Under the pieces are notes generated by a model. It did no database searches and had not been told where the DNA came from. It saw only the letters and a list, made by a program, of their open reading frames with translations. The translations under genes were made by a program, and so were the position numbers. This document shows positions 48,896 through 58,319 of a stretch of DNA of 64,000 nt, in pieces. The DNA is from Flavobacterium seoulense (GTDB lineage Bacteria > Bacteroidota > Bacteroidia > Flavobacteriales > Flavobacteriaceae): positions 88,820 through 152,819 of the forward strand of contig NZ_JNCA01000013.1 in NCBI RefSeq assembly GCF_000695795.1, written 5' to 3'. Position 1 is the stretch's first letter. The number at the start of each line of letters is the position of its first letter.

Positions 48896-51800
48896 TTATT
48901 TTTTCATTGCTTTTTCTAATTTGGCAAACAGGATATAAAGACCCGGAATAATCACAAGTCCGAAAATAGTCCCTATAAGCATTCCTCCCGCTGCCGCTGT
49001 ACCAATCGAACGGTTACCCACAGCTCCTGCACCAGAAGCGATACACAACGGAATCAACCCTGAAATAAAGGCAAACGAAGTCATCAAAATAGGTCTAAAA
49101 CGAAGTCGGGCTCCTTCAATCGCAGCTTCGGTAATGTCTCTTCCTAGCTTGTTTTGTGCCATGGCAAACTCGACAATCAGAATGGCATTTTTGGCGAGCA
49201 GACCAATGAGCATGACGAGCGCCACCTGAGCGTAAATATTATTATCTAAACCAACAGATAAAAGCGCCAGATAAGATCCAAAAACTCCAACAGGAAGACT
49301 TAATAATACCGGAAATGGAAGCAATAAACTCTCGTACTGCGCTGCCAATAATAAATACACAAACAAAATACACAACGCAAAAATATATATGGTTTGGTTT
49401 CCTGATAAGATTTCTTCTCTGGTCATTCCCGACCATTCGAGTTCAAAACGGCTTGGAAGTTTCTCTGCAGCAATTCTTTCTACAGCAGCAATGGCCTCAC
49501 CTGAACTATAACCATCGGCTGGTTCTCCATTAATCATTGCTGACATGTACATGTTGTAACGCGTTAAAACTTCGGGACCATACACTCTTTCTAATTTGAT
49601 AAAAGTCGAAAACGGCACCATTTCTCCCGCATCATTTTTCAAATACATATCCAGAATACTTTCGGGATTTTTCCTGAATTGCGGACTTGCCTGCACCATT
49701 ACTTTATACATTTGAGAAAAACGAATAAAGTTGGTCGCATAAAAAGATCCTAACATTGTCTGTAAAGTACTCATCGCGTTATCTACAGAAATCTTCTTTT
49801 TAGCAGCCATATCATAATCGATATGAATTAAATACTGCGGAAATGTAGCATCAAAACTGGTGAATGAGTTTTGGATTTCTGGCGAAGCGTTTAGTTCTTT
49901 GATGAAATTTTTAGTTACTTCATCGGTATTGGTAATACTTCCTCCCGATTTGTCCAGTAATCGAAGTTCGAAACCACTGGTGTTACCAAAACCGGGAACC
50001 GTAGGCGGAGCAAAAATTTCGATTTGGGCATCAGAAATACCTTTTGTCTTCTCAGTTAATTGTGCAATGAAATCAGTTACCGAAATATCACGTTCTTTCC
50101 AGTCTTTCAGGTTAATCATTCCCATTCCGTAAGAAGCTCCGGCAATTTCAGTCACAATACTGTATCCGGCAAGCGTTGTAACGTTGTCAACACCCTGAAT
50201 TTCCTTAGCAATTCGGGTTACTTCGTCTAATGCTTTTTCGGTACGTTCTACCGTTGCACCCTGCGGAGTTGTTACACTCACATACACCATCCCCTGATCT
50301 TCAGAAGGAATAAATCCTGATGGTAAAAATCGACTTGTTCCCCAGGTTAAAATGCAAAAAAGAACTAATAAACCAACAGTTATCGAAGTTCTGTCGGCAA
50401 ACTTCATCAATACTTTGATGTATTTTGAAGTAATGCTATCAAACCAATTGTTGAATTTATGGAAAAAACGATCCAACATCGATTTTTTCTCCTTGTCAGG
50501 GTCATGAGCTTTCAACATTATAGCACACAAAGCCGGAGTAAGCGTCAATGCATTAATACCCGAAATCACAATACTTATTGCCATCGTCAACGAGAATTGC
50601 CTGTAGAAAACTCCAACAGGACCACTCAGGAAAGCAACAGGAATAAACACGGCGGCCATGACAATCGTAATCGCAATAACAGCCCCGGTAATTTCTTTCA
50701 TCGCACTAATAGTCGCTGGCAATGGTTCCATGTGTTCTTCGGAGATTTTTACGTGAACGGCTTCGACAACGACAATGGCATTATCAACCACAATTCCTAT
50801 CGAAAGTACCAATGCAAAAAGCGTCAATAAGTTGATGGAGAATCCCATCATCGACATAAAAGTAAACGAACCAATAAGCGCCACAGGAACAGCTAATACC
50901 GGAATTAACGTAGAACGCCAGTCTTGTAAAAACAGGAAAACTACAAAAGCAACCAGAATAAAAGCTTCAATCAGTGTTCGTAGAACCTCATCTATTGATG
51001 CGTCAAGAAAACGCGAAACATCATAAGCAATATTATAATCCATTCCCGGCGGGAAAGAAGTTCCTTTTAGTTCCGCCATTTTTGCTTTTACACTTTCAAT
51101 TACCTCAGATGCATTCGAACCTGGACGTTGTTTCAACATGATGGATGCCGAAGGTTTTCCATCGGTTTTAGAAACCATTCCGTAACTCATGGCCCCAAAT
51201 TCGATATTTGAAATATCTTTTAATCTAAGAATTGTTCCGTCAGCATTAGCTCTTAAAGCAATTTCTTCATATTGTTTTGGTTCGAAAAATTTTCCGCCAT
51301 ATTTAATAACATACTGCAATTGACTGTCTAATTGTCCTGAACCTTCTCCTACTTTTCCCGGAGCGGCTGAAATGTTTTGTTTTTGAAGCGAATTAATGAC
51401 TTCATTTGCCGAAATATTATACGAAAGCATCTTTTGCGGATCCAGCCAGACACGCATCGAATATTCTTTTTGTCCCATAATTTCGGCACGACCTACACCA
51501 TCAATACGCTTTAATTCCTGAAGAATATTAATATCGGTAAAGTTGAAAATAAACTGCTCGTCCTGAGTTTTATCAGTACTTGTAACATTTAAGTACATCA
51601 ACATACTGTTTACTTCTTTTTCGGTCGTAACTCCGGCACGAATTACCTCTTCCGGAAGTTCGTCAAGTATTGTCGTTACACGGTTTTGAACGTTTACCGC
51701 AGCCAAATCAGGATCAGTTCCTACTTCGAAGAAAACCTGAATCAACGTCAAACCATCATTAGAAGTAACGGTTGACATATACGTCATTCCGGGAACTCCA

Positions 51801-52009
51801 TTAATGGCTCTTTCTAGCGGAAGGGCAACAGCATTTGCAGAAACCTCAGCATTTGCTCCGGTATATTTTGCTGTAACAGTTACAGACGGTGGTACAATAT
51901 CGGGGAATTGTGTGATAGGAAGCTGAAACAAAGCCAACAACCCGAGAAGTACTATCATAACCGAGATGATTAATGATAATATCTTTCTTTTGATAAACAT
52001 TTCTATCAT
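48896..52009 (-). CDS. RND efflux pump inner membrane subunit (HAE1, AcrB-like)
   Basis: A 1037-residue proton-driven multidrug exporter. Twelve spans and the two large periplasmic loops are evident, from IMIVLLGLLALFQLPITQFP at the N-terminus to YLLLAAQYESLLLPFPVLLS late in the protein. The span-4 motif is LSIGIVVDNAIVVVEAV and the span-10 motif MLIGLLAKNAILIVEFAMAQ carries the relay lysine. The second span-4 acidic residue of E. coli AcrB (Asp-Asp) is Asn here. By length and motif order it is a hydrophobe/amphiphile pump rather than a heavy-metal CzcA type. Substrates are unknown. Confidence 0.96.
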   Translation of the reverse strand: MIEMFIKRKILSLIISVMIVLLGLLALFQLPITQFPDIVPPSVTVTAKYTGANAEVSANAVALPLERAINGVPGMTYMSTVTSNDGLTLIQVFFEVGTDPDLAAVNVQNRVTTILDELPEEVIRAGVTTEKEVNSMLMYLNVTSTDKTQDEQFIFNFTDINILQELKRIDGVGRAEIMGQKEYSMRVWLDPQKMLSYNISANEVINSLQKQNISAAPGKVGEGSGQLDSQLQYVIKYGGKFFEPKQYEEIALRANADGTILRLKDISNIEFGAMSYGMVSKTDGKPSASIMLKQRPGSNASEVIESVKAKMAELKGTSFPPGMDYNIAYDVSRFLDASIDEVLRTLIEAFILVAFVVFLFLQDWRSTLIPVLAVPVALIGSFTFMSMMGFSINLLTLFALVLSIGIVVDNAIVVVEAVHVKISEEHMEPLPATISAMKEITGAVIAITIVMAAVFIPVAFLSGPVGVFYRQFSLTMAISIVISGINALTLTPALCAIMLKAHDPDKEKKSMLDRFFHKFNNWFDSITSKYIKVLMKFADRTSITVGLLVLFCILTWGTSRFLPSGFIPSEDQGMVYVSVTTPQGATVERTEKALDEVTRIAKEIQGVDNVTTLAGYSIVTEIAGASYGMGMINLKDWKERDISVTDFIAQLTEKTKGISDAQIEIFAPPTVPGFGNTSGFELRLLDKSGGSITNTDEVTKNFIKELNASPEIQNSFTSFDATFPQYLIHIDYDMAAKKKISVDNAMSTLQTMLGSFYATNFIRFSQMYKVMVQASPQFRKNPESILDMYLKNDAGEMVPFSTFIKLERVYGPEVLTRYNMYMSAMINGEPADGYSSGEAIAAVERIAAEKLPSRFELEWSGMTREEILSGNQTIYIFALCILFVYLLLAAQYESLLLPFPVLLSLPVGVFGSYLALLSVGLDNNIYAQVALVMLIGLLAKNAILIVEFAMAQNKLGRDITEAAIEGARLRFRPILMTSFAFISGLIPLCIASGAGAVGNRSIGTAAAGGMLIGTIFGLVIIPGLYILFAKLEKAMKK

Positions 52010-52058
52010 TATGTGATTTTTAGATAAATAATTAAATTACTTGTTACTGGTTTACAAT

Positions 52059-53147
52059 CTACATTTGTTTAATGTTGATTTTATCACCGTCTCTCAATGA
52101 TTGTGTGCCTTCTTCTACAATTAGGTCATCATTTTTCAGACCTTCATTCAGGATGTAAACATCATCAAGAGTATTTCCAATAGTAACATTGGTCATTTTA
52201 ACTACTCCATCTTTTTTTACCACAAAAACGTATTGCTTGTCCTGAATAGAAAAAACAGCTTTTTGCGGAATTAAAATTGCATTGGATATTGGCTCTGAAA
52301 TGATCAGTTTTCCAGAAGTTCCATGCTTGATAAATCCTTGCGGATTATGAAATTTTGCTTTGTATTGAATAGAACCCGTTTCTCTGTCGATTTCTCCGTC
52401 GGCAGTTTTAAGTTCTCCTTTTTGATCGTAAACAGCACCGTTTGGCAATACTAATTCGATATCACCTTTTGCATTCAGACTCTTGTTTTCTATCATTTGG
52501 AAATAAGTATTCTCAGGAATTGAGAAATAAGCATACACATCATCCAGTTGGGAAACAGTGGTTAACAGTGAACCATTTTCGACTAAACTTCCTTCTTTAA
52601 AGGGAATTCTATCTACTGTTCCGGCAAATGGTGCACGAATTGTTGTAAAATTAATTTGCTGATCAATTGCTTTTTTCTCGGCAGAAGCATGAGCAACTTT
52701 GGCAGCCGCCGCTTCATATTTTGCTTTAGCTAATTCTAATTCGTTATTAGCAATTACTTTTTTATTGAAAAGAGTTTGAGCTTGTTCCCGCTCAACGGTG
52801 GCAATTCTTAAATCGGCCATAGCACTTTTGTAAACTGCCTGTGCTTTTAGCAATTGTATTTGAAGTTCTACATCGCTTATTTTGAAAAGGATTTGTCCTT
52901 TTTTTACTTTTTGTCCTTCGCTTACATAAACTTTATCCAGTAAACCGGGAATTCTAACATGAATTTCGACATTATTTTTTGCATGAACATCGGCAACAAA
53001 TCGATTAGAAACGATGGTATCTTTTAAGGTTACTTTGTAAACAGGAACTGTTTTTACGTTATTAGCTTTTCTTTTTGCTTTATCTCCGCACGAGACTAAA
53101 ACAAATAATGATAAAATGGACAGGAAAAATTGTTTGTAAATACGCAT
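52059..53147 (-). CDS. RND efflux periplasmic adaptor subunit (MFP), lipoprotein
   Basis: A 362-residue membrane fusion protein. The lipobox LVSC near residue 21 anchors it. The lipoyl half-motifs flank an alpha-helical hairpin: GLLDKVYVSEGQKVKKGQIL and TIRAPFAGTVDRIPFKEG, with LLKAQAVYKSAMADLRIATV and NELELAKAKYEAAAAKVAHA between. The beta-barrel and membrane-proximal domains follow. It links the inner pump to the outer channel. It is the first gene of the three-gene operon and starts 49 bases before the pump gene. No regulator gene is adjacent. Confidence 0.95.
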   Translation of the reverse strand: MRIYKQFFLSILSLFVLVSCGDKAKRKANNVKTVPVYKVTLKDTIVSNRFVADVHAKNNVEIHVRIPGLLDKVYVSEGQKVKKGQILFKISDVELQIQLLKAQAVYKSAMADLRIATVEREQAQTLFNKKVIANNELELAKAKYEAAAAKVAHASAEKKAIDQQINFTTIRAPFAGTVDRIPFKEGSLVENGSLLTTVSQLDDVYAYFSIPENTYFQMIENKSLNAKGDIELVLPNGAVYDQKGELKTADGEIDRETGSIQYKAKFHNPQGFIKHGTSGKLIISEPISNAILIPQKAVFSIQDKQYVFVVKKDGVVKMTNVTIGNTLDDVYILNEGLKNDDLIVEEGTQSLRDGDKINIKQM

Positions 53148-53355
53148 GAGTGAGTTTTTTAAAATAGTGTATAAATAAATTTTCTCCCTGAAGTAGTATA
53201 TCAGAGAGTAATAAATAGAATAAATTTTGAAATAAAAAACAGATCGGTTACAGCCTTAAGACTGCGCCGTTGCTAAGAAATAACTACATCTATAATAGAC
53301 TTTTATAGAAAAATATAAAAGCGAATTTAGGTAGAAAATAAAAGCGAACTAAAAT

Positions 53356-53718
53356 CTAGAAAAGATGGTATAGATGAAGGAGTATTTGCCGCTGAATATT
53401 ATAAATAGCAGCAATACTATAGATTTTCTTTTCTTTTAAAGCCAGAAAACTAAAACTAGTTTGGTATAAATTCTTGACAGAACGATTTTCTGATTCTTCT
53501 ACGCGGGGTTTTGCTTTCTTTTTAACGGTAAAACGAGCCTTCATGTCATTAGACATACTTACGGTAGAAGGTTCCAGTTCAGGAATTTCTGCGGTGGTAA
53601 AAATATCCTGTGCAAAATGGTGTTTCCTAAATTCAGAAGAATGTTTACAAAATTCTACACTGCTAAAAAAGCTAAGCAATGCTAATAGAATGATATAAAT
53701 AAACTTAATGGGTTTCAT
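53356..53718 (-). CDS. 120-residue exported hypothetical protein
   Basis: A small protein with an N-terminal hydrophobic segment (IYIILLALLSFFSSVEF) followed by a Cys/His-containing stretch (FCKHSSEFRKHHFAQD) and a basic middle (KARFTVKKKAKPRVEESENR). No family is recognised. It lies upstream of the RND operon on the same strand, separated by about 210 bases, so it could be an unlinked gene or a distant member. The Cys and His cluster might bind a metal; this is speculation. Confidence 0.5.
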   Translation of the reverse strand: MKPIKFIYIILLALLSFFSSVEFCKHSSEFRKHHFAQDIFTTAEIPELEPSTVSMSNDMKARFTVKKKAKPRVEESENRSVKNLYQTSFSFLALKEKKIYSIAAIYNIQRQILLHLYHLF

Positions 53719-53972
53719 AACGTAAAAAGGAAATCTTTTATATAATGTTTTCTAAAAAAATATTGCTCTACCAGCAATTATTGCGCCAAATATAGCCATT
53801 TGCGAATGCAATGTCTCTTAATTTTTCTTTAAAAATCAGTATTTTGTAGAATAGTAATATTGAATTAACTAGTTTATAATAATTTAGGCATAACACAATA
53901 AAAATATTTATTACAGTAAAAAAATCTTATATTACAAAACCTAAATTAATTACGAATATTTACAATTTTAAA

Positions 53973-55049
53973 ATGAAACAATTATTACAATGGACCGTTA
54001 TTATTCCGATAGTCTCATGGGTTCTCTTTTTTAGCGGACTTGTAGATACCAGCAGTATTTTTCAGCTCCTTGCCAGTTTATTACTTATTTTAAGTGTAAT
54101 GTCGGCCGTACATCATTCTGAAATTATTGCAGAAAGAGTTGGCGAACCTTACGGAACTATTATTCTGGCCATTTCTATAACCGTAATTGAAGTTTCTATT
54201 ATCATATCGCTAATGATGTCTGAAGGTTCCGAAGCTGCTTCTCTCGCCCGAGATACCGTTTATGCAGCTACGATGCTTATCTTAAATGGTATTATTGGAT
54301 TTTGTCTTTTCATTGGCGGACTGAAACATTATGAACAAAATTTTTCGGCTTCTTCAGTAACCATCGGTTTAGTTTCCTTGGTTTCTATTATTGTATTTAC
54401 CTTAGTCTTCCCGACTTTTACCGAAAGTGTTCACGGTTCGTATTATTCGACTCCGCAGCTTATTTTTGCATCTATTGCCTGTATTGTTATTTATTCGTCC
54501 TTTTTATTTGCGCAAACTAAAAGATACCGACACTATTTCCTAACCGCAGGCGACGAAGAAAATGGAGAAGTGACAAATCATATCGCAATTAATAACAAAA
54601 CCTTTTACACCAGTCTTGTTTTTCTTTTGGTAAGTTTAGGAATTGTCGTTTTATTAGCCAAAACACTATCTCCTACTATCGAAAGCATTATTATAAGTTA
54701 TCATTTACCTAAAAGTTTAGTGGGAGTTATAATTGCCAGCATTATTCTATTACCCGAAGCTATCGCTGCTATCATTGCCGCCAGAAAAAATCGTCTTCAA
54801 ACCAGTCTTAATCTAGCTTTAGGTTCGGCTTTAGCCAGTATTGGATTAACAATTCCGAGTGTTGCCGCAGTTTGTATCATTATGGGAATGCCTATTATTC
54901 TGGGGCTTGACATTAAATCGATTGTATTATTAGCAGTATCAGTTTTTACAGTAATGCTGTCGTTAAGCAAAGGAAAATCGAATATTGTTTATGGAGTCGT
55001 ACTACTCGTTAATCTATTCGCTTTTATATTTTTGATGATTTATCCTTGA
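53973..55049 (+). CDS. Calcium/proton exchanger (ChaA-like)
   Basis: A 358-residue cation antiporter of the CaCA superfamily with about eleven spans. The two inverted-repeat signature regions are IAERVGEPYGTIILAISITV followed by IEVSIIISLMM, and VGVIIASIILLPEAIAAIIA followed by ARKNRLQTSLNLALGSALAS. The acidic residues in both (E in TVIEVS and LLPEAI) are the ion-binding sites. It exchanges cytosolic Ca2+ or Na+ for protons. Length is normal for ChaA. Monocistronic; convergent with the cysteine desulfurase gene. Confidence 0.92.
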   Translation: MKQLLQWTVIIPIVSWVLFFSGLVDTSSIFQLLASLLLILSVMSAVHHSEIIAERVGEPYGTIILAISITVIEVSIIISLMMSEGSEAASLARDTVYAATMLILNGIIGFCLFIGGLKHYEQNFSASSVTIGLVSLVSIIVFTLVFPTFTESVHGSYYSTPQLIFASIACIVIYSSFLFAQTKRYRHYFLTAGDEENGEVTNHIAINNKTFYTSLVFLLVSLGIVVLLAKTLSPTIESIIISYHLPKSLVGVIIASIILLPEAIAAIIAARKNRLQTSLNLALGSALASIGLTIPSVAAVCIIMGMPIILGLDIKSIVLLAVSVFTVMLSLSKGKSNIVYGVVLLVNLFAFIFLMIYP

Positions 55050-55071
55050 TACTAAATATAATTATTCGAAA

Positions 55072-56196
55072 TTAAACCGTTTTTAAAGCTTCAATTAAAC
55101 CGTCAATATCTTCTTTAGAATTATAATGACTGAAAGAAATACGTAAACTTGGTTTTCTGATTAAATCATCCGAAAGAATTTCGGCCAGGACATGAGAAGG
55201 CCGAATGCTTCCGCTCTGACAAGCACTACCGCGGGAAACCGCAATACCCCGCATATCTAAATGAAATAAAATCATGGCTGTTTTTTCTTCTGAAAATGGC
55301 AATAATACATTGATTATATTATAAAAACCTTCACGATCTCCGTTAATTTCAAAACCAGAAAAATTTATTTCTAATTGTTCAATCAGATAATTTTTAATTG
55401 TAGAGATATGTTCTCTTTCGGAATCTAAATTCGAATAGGAAATTTCCAGAGCTTTAGCCATTCCTGCAATTTGATGTACGGCTTCAGTTCCGGCACGCAA
55501 ACCTTTTTCCTGTTCGCCTCCATACAAAAGCGGCTGCAATGCTGAATTCTTTCTAACAAATGCAAATCCAACGCCTTTAGGTCCGTGAAATTTATGCGCA
55601 CTTGCCAATACAAAATCAACGGTAGTTGTTTGCAAATCTAATTTCGTTTTACCAATTGACTGTACGGTATCTGAATGAAATAAGGCATTATACTGCTTGC
55701 ATATTAATCCCACTCTTTCAAGATCTAAAACTGTTCCAGTTTCGTTATTCACGTGCATCAAACTCACCAGAGTTTTTACTTCCTGCGAAAGCAAAACAGA
55801 TAAATGAGTCAAATCAATAGTACCATTTGGCAACACATTTACATAATCTACCTGAATAGAAAATTCTTTTTGTAAAGCTGTAATAGACAGTAAAACAGCA
55901 TGATGTTCTATTTTACTACTAATAATGCGTTGTACTTTTAAATCCTGAACTGCCGAACGTAAAATCCAATTATTTGCCTCTGTTCCTCCAGAAGTAAAAA
56001 TAATTTCCTGAGCACTTACATTCAATTGTTTAGCAATCGATTTTCGGGAAAGTTCCAGTATATTTTTAGCATTTCGACCAAAACTATGTGTAGAAGATGG
56101 ATTTCCATAATCTTCCGTCATAATTTTAGTCATTTCCTGAATCACTTCAGGTCGCATTGCAGTTGTAGAGGCGTTATCGAGGTATATTTTTTTCAT
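55072..56196 (-). CDS. Cysteine desulfurase (NifS/IscS family)
   Basis: A 374-residue PLP enzyme that takes sulfur from cysteine for iron-sulfur clusters or thiolated tRNA. Marks are KKIYLDNASTTAMRPEVIQE at the N-terminus, IIFTSGGTEANNWILRSA, the PLP Lys in LASAHKFHGPKGVGFAFVRK and the reactive Cys in VSRGSACQSGSIRPSHVLA. The ATG at 56196 starts the canonical MKKIYLDN; an eight-residue extension upstream is not needed. No isc or suf genes adjoin, so it may be a stand-alone sulfur donor, possibly for tRNA modification. Confidence 0.95.
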   Translation of the reverse strand: MKKIYLDNASTTAMRPEVIQEMTKIMTEDYGNPSSTHSFGRNAKNILELSRKSIAKQLNVSAQEIIFTSGGTEANNWILRSAVQDLKVQRIISSKIEHHAVLLSITALQKEFSIQVDYVNVLPNGTIDLTHLSVLLSQEVKTLVSLMHVNNETGTVLDLERVGLICKQYNALFHSDTVQSIGKTKLDLQTTTVDFVLASAHKFHGPKGVGFAFVRKNSALQPLLYGGEQEKGLRAGTEAVHQIAGMAKALEISYSNLDSEREHISTIKNYLIEQLEINFSGFEINGDREGFYNIINVLLPFSEEKTAMILFHLDMRGIAVSRGSACQSGSIRPSHVLAEILSDDLIRKPSLRISFSHYNSKEDIDGLIEALKTV

Positions 56197-56256
56197 TGTT
56201 GCAAAGTTATAAAATATCAATTAGCAAAAGAGGAATATGAATTGTCATTTTTTGCT

Positions 56257-56264
56257 TATTTTTG
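56257..56264 (+). promoter_or_regulatory. -7 box TATTTTTG before the duplicated-domain lipoprotein
   Basis: An exact TAnnTTTG box lies 14 bases before the ATG at 56279, in the divergent gap with the cysteine desulfurase. The nearest TTG is 12 bases upstream, so the -33 part is unclear. Confidence 0.5.
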
Positions 56265-56278
56265 TCAAAATTTTTAAG

Positions 56279-57265
56279 ATGAAAAAAGCCCTAAGCCTAT
56301 TGGTTTTATTAGCATTATTTAATGCTTGCGATGATGGAGACCTGACTCAGGAAGATATTAGCTTCGAAGACATTACCCAAACTCAAAGTTGTACTAACAG
56401 CAGTACTAATAGCCTTATCTATAAACTAAAAGATCAGGAAGCATTGTTGCTGGAAATTCCCACAGCTACTTTTAGTACTGAACTGACTGAAGCTAACGAT
56501 ACACTTAATTTAAACATTAGTACTACAACAAATAGAGTCGTTTATCGCTTTTATAATGGAACCGTTGCAACTGCTAATATTTGTGAAACCATAGCGCCAG
56601 CTACTCCAATTATTACAGATCAATGGGTTGCTACTGATGGACAAATACGAATTGTAACAACTCCAACCAAAACTACGGATGCAACTACTAATAGAACTAA
56701 AATTACAGGCTACAATCACAACATCGTATTAAAAAATGTAACTTTTGCAAAAGCATCTGGAACACAGGTTTATGAAACTTTTCCATTTGGTAATTATTCC
56801 AGTACAGCAACAAATTTGCCTTTTAATTTTACTACCACAACAATTGAAAAATGTACTTCTTCAAATGATTTATACAAGTTTAATACTAATGAGGCCTTAA
56901 TTTTAACAATTGATCCTGCTTTAATTGTTAACGAAGTTACACCGCTTAATACACCTAGAATAGGTTATGTAGGCACTACGGCTAACAAACTTACTTATCG
57001 CCTTTTCACAGGTACTACATTAACTTCAGCTTATTTTTGTAATACTACAACTCCTACTACGCCTACTCTATCTCAGGAATGGAATGGAGTTACTGGCAAT
57101 GCAAATAGTCAAACTGGAATTATTGAAGTGACTACAACTACAAATGGACCAAATAGCTTTAAGCATACTATTGTACTTAAAAAAGTTTCCTTTAAAAAAG
57201 GTGCTGTCGATTTTACTCTTGGAGACAGTTATCCTCTTGGAGAATTATTTACCTTAAGTAATTAA
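56279..57265 (+). CDS. Lipoprotein with two tandem copies of an unknown domain
   Basis: A 328-residue lipoprotein: MKKALSLLVLLALFNACDDG carries a clear lipobox (FNAC). The mature part is threonine- and asparagine-rich and falls into two related halves of about 140 residues. SLIYKLKDQEALLLEIP matches DLYKFNTNEALILTIDP, NRVVYRFYNGTVATANIC matches NKLTYRLFTGTTLTSAYFC, and HNIVLKNVTFAKASG matches HTIVLKKVSFKKGAV. Each half has one conserved Cys. No known family is recognised; a surface-exposed beta-sandwich repeat is plausible. The start at 56279 is dictated by the signal peptide. Confidence 0.8.
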   Translation: MKKALSLLVLLALFNACDDGDLTQEDISFEDITQTQSCTNSSTNSLIYKLKDQEALLLEIPTATFSTELTEANDTLNLNISTTTNRVVYRFYNGTVATANICETIAPATPIITDQWVATDGQIRIVTTPTKTTDATTNRTKITGYNHNIVLKNVTFAKASGTQVYETFPFGNYSSTATNLPFNFTTTTIEKCTSSNDLYKFNTNEALILTIDPALIVNEVTPLNTPRIGYVGTTANKLTYRLFTGTTLTSAYFCNTTTPTTPTLSQEWNGVTGNANSQTGIIEVTTTTNGPNSFKHTIVLKKVSFKKGAVDFTLGDSYPLGELFTLSN

Positions 57266-57288
57266 TTTCAATTCGAAATTTTAAATAC

Positions 57289-57327
57289 AAAAAACGCTCA
57301 TTTTTAAATTCAAAATGAGCGCTTTTT
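57289..57327. terminator. Bidirectional terminator between lipoprotein and Smr genes
   Basis: CGCTCATTTT and AAAATGAGCG pair perfectly around seven bases, flanked by an A run on the left and a T run on the right, between convergent genes. Confidence 0.85.
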
Positions 57328-57343
57328 GCATATTATAAGTTTG

Positions 57344-57895
57344 CTACTTTTTACTTTGTTTAATATAAACTTCAGTTGCACCCTGACCGTATTTTTGATA
57401 ATTGGCTTCCTGAAAATCAATATTATCATAACGTCCTAGTAAAAAATCGAGCTCTGCTTTCAAGACACCTTCTCCAACACCGTGAATAAAAACGATTTTT
57501 GGAATACGATTTTTAATAGCAAATTCAATATGACGCTGAGCCGTTTCTGCCTGTAAAGTCAATATTTCATAATTAGACATTCCGTTTTTATTTTTGACTA
57601 ATTTTTCAATGTGTAAATCAAATTCAGGAACACCTACTTCTCTCTTATCCTTTTTCTCTTTTACAAAACTTCTGGGCTTAGGAATTGCTTTTTCTTTCTT
57701 AATTTCATCTATATTTATTCTTTTAATAGAATCCATTAAATTACTGGTGTCGTTTATTTTAACTAACTCATCTATCGCAAATTTCATTACAAAACCTTCA
57801 TCGGTTTCGATGGTAACTTCATGACCTTTAACTGATAATACAACTCCATTTATCGCATCATCCAGAACAGCAACTTTATCTCCTTTATTCAGCAT
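57344..57895 (-). CDS. Smr-domain protein with N-terminal KOW/SH3-like region
   Basis: A 183-residue protein. The first 50 residues form a small beta region like the MutS2 linker (GDKVAVLDDAINGVVLSVKG, HEVTIETDEGFVMKFAIDEL). The C-terminal Smr domain has FDLHIEKLVKN, EFAIKNRIPKIVFIHGVGEG and the terminal YGQGATEVYIK. Smr domains have endonuclease or nucleic-acid binding activity, but the MutS2 ATPase part is missing. The ATG at 57895 starts MLNKGDKV; the in-frame extension upstream would run into the 61-residue gene. It overlaps that gene by 11 bases and is probably co-expressed. Confidence 0.9.
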   Translation of the reverse strand: MLNKGDKVAVLDDAINGVVLSVKGHEVTIETDEGFVMKFAIDELVKINDTSNLMDSIKRINIDEIKKEKAIPKPRSFVKEKKDKREVGVPEFDLHIEKLVKNKNGMSNYEILTLQAETAQRHIEFAIKNRIPKIVFIHGVGEGVLKAELDFLLGRYDNIDFQEANYQKYGQGATEVYIKQSKK

Positions 57896-58070
57896 CTTCT
57901 TTTTCTTTTTGTTGATTTTTACTTGGCGTTTTTGCACTCAGTTGCATCATTCCAAACATAAAAACAGCCATTGCAATTACACCTGCATAAACATTTTTTT
58001 CAGCTGCAGTTTGCTCATAAAAAGCAACACCAATAGCTACTAACATTATCGGAATAATTAATTTTTTCAT
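57885..58070 (-). CDS. 61-residue membrane protein
   Basis: A small protein with two hydrophobic spans (LIIPIMLVAIGVAFYEQ and VYAGVIAMAVFMFGMMQL) and a charged C-terminal tail (KTPSKNQQKEKEDAE). It resembles short uncharacterised flavobacterial membrane proteins. It overlaps the Smr gene by 11 bases on the same strand, which suggests a two-gene unit. No function is known. Confidence 0.7.
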   Translation of the reverse strand: MKKLIIPIMLVAIGVAFYEQTAAEKNVYAGVIAMAVFMFGMMQLSAKTPSKNQQKEKEDAE

Positions 58071-58241
58071 TTTTATTTCTATAAGATTTCAAAAGTAATC
58101 ATTTTAAAATGGAAGTGGTAAGAAAGTCAAATTCAATCTGAAAAATCAACTAAAAAAAGAAGAAAAATTCATTTTAACAAAATTCAGACTTTCTATAATG
58201 AATGCGTGCTTGTTCATGTCTTTTTATTCAAAATAGTTCAA

Positions 58242-58249
58242 TATCTTTG
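58242..58249 (+). promoter_or_regulatory. -7 box TATCTTTG of the cysteine synthesis operon
   Basis: An exact TAnnTTTG box 71 bases before the serine acetyltransferase ATG. The rest of the 250-base gap back to the 61-residue gene is AT-rich and shows nothing else. Confidence 0.55.
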
Positions 58250-58319
58250 TTCTAAATTTAGCAACGGTATTTTGAATCGATTTTAATATTCCTGATACTT
58301 ACAATACAATCCAAAAATC

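Noticed and set aside
53761..53778. Small hairpin ATTGCT-CTACC-AGCAAT as a terminator
   Set aside because: The stem is short with no T run, and no transcript is expected to end there.
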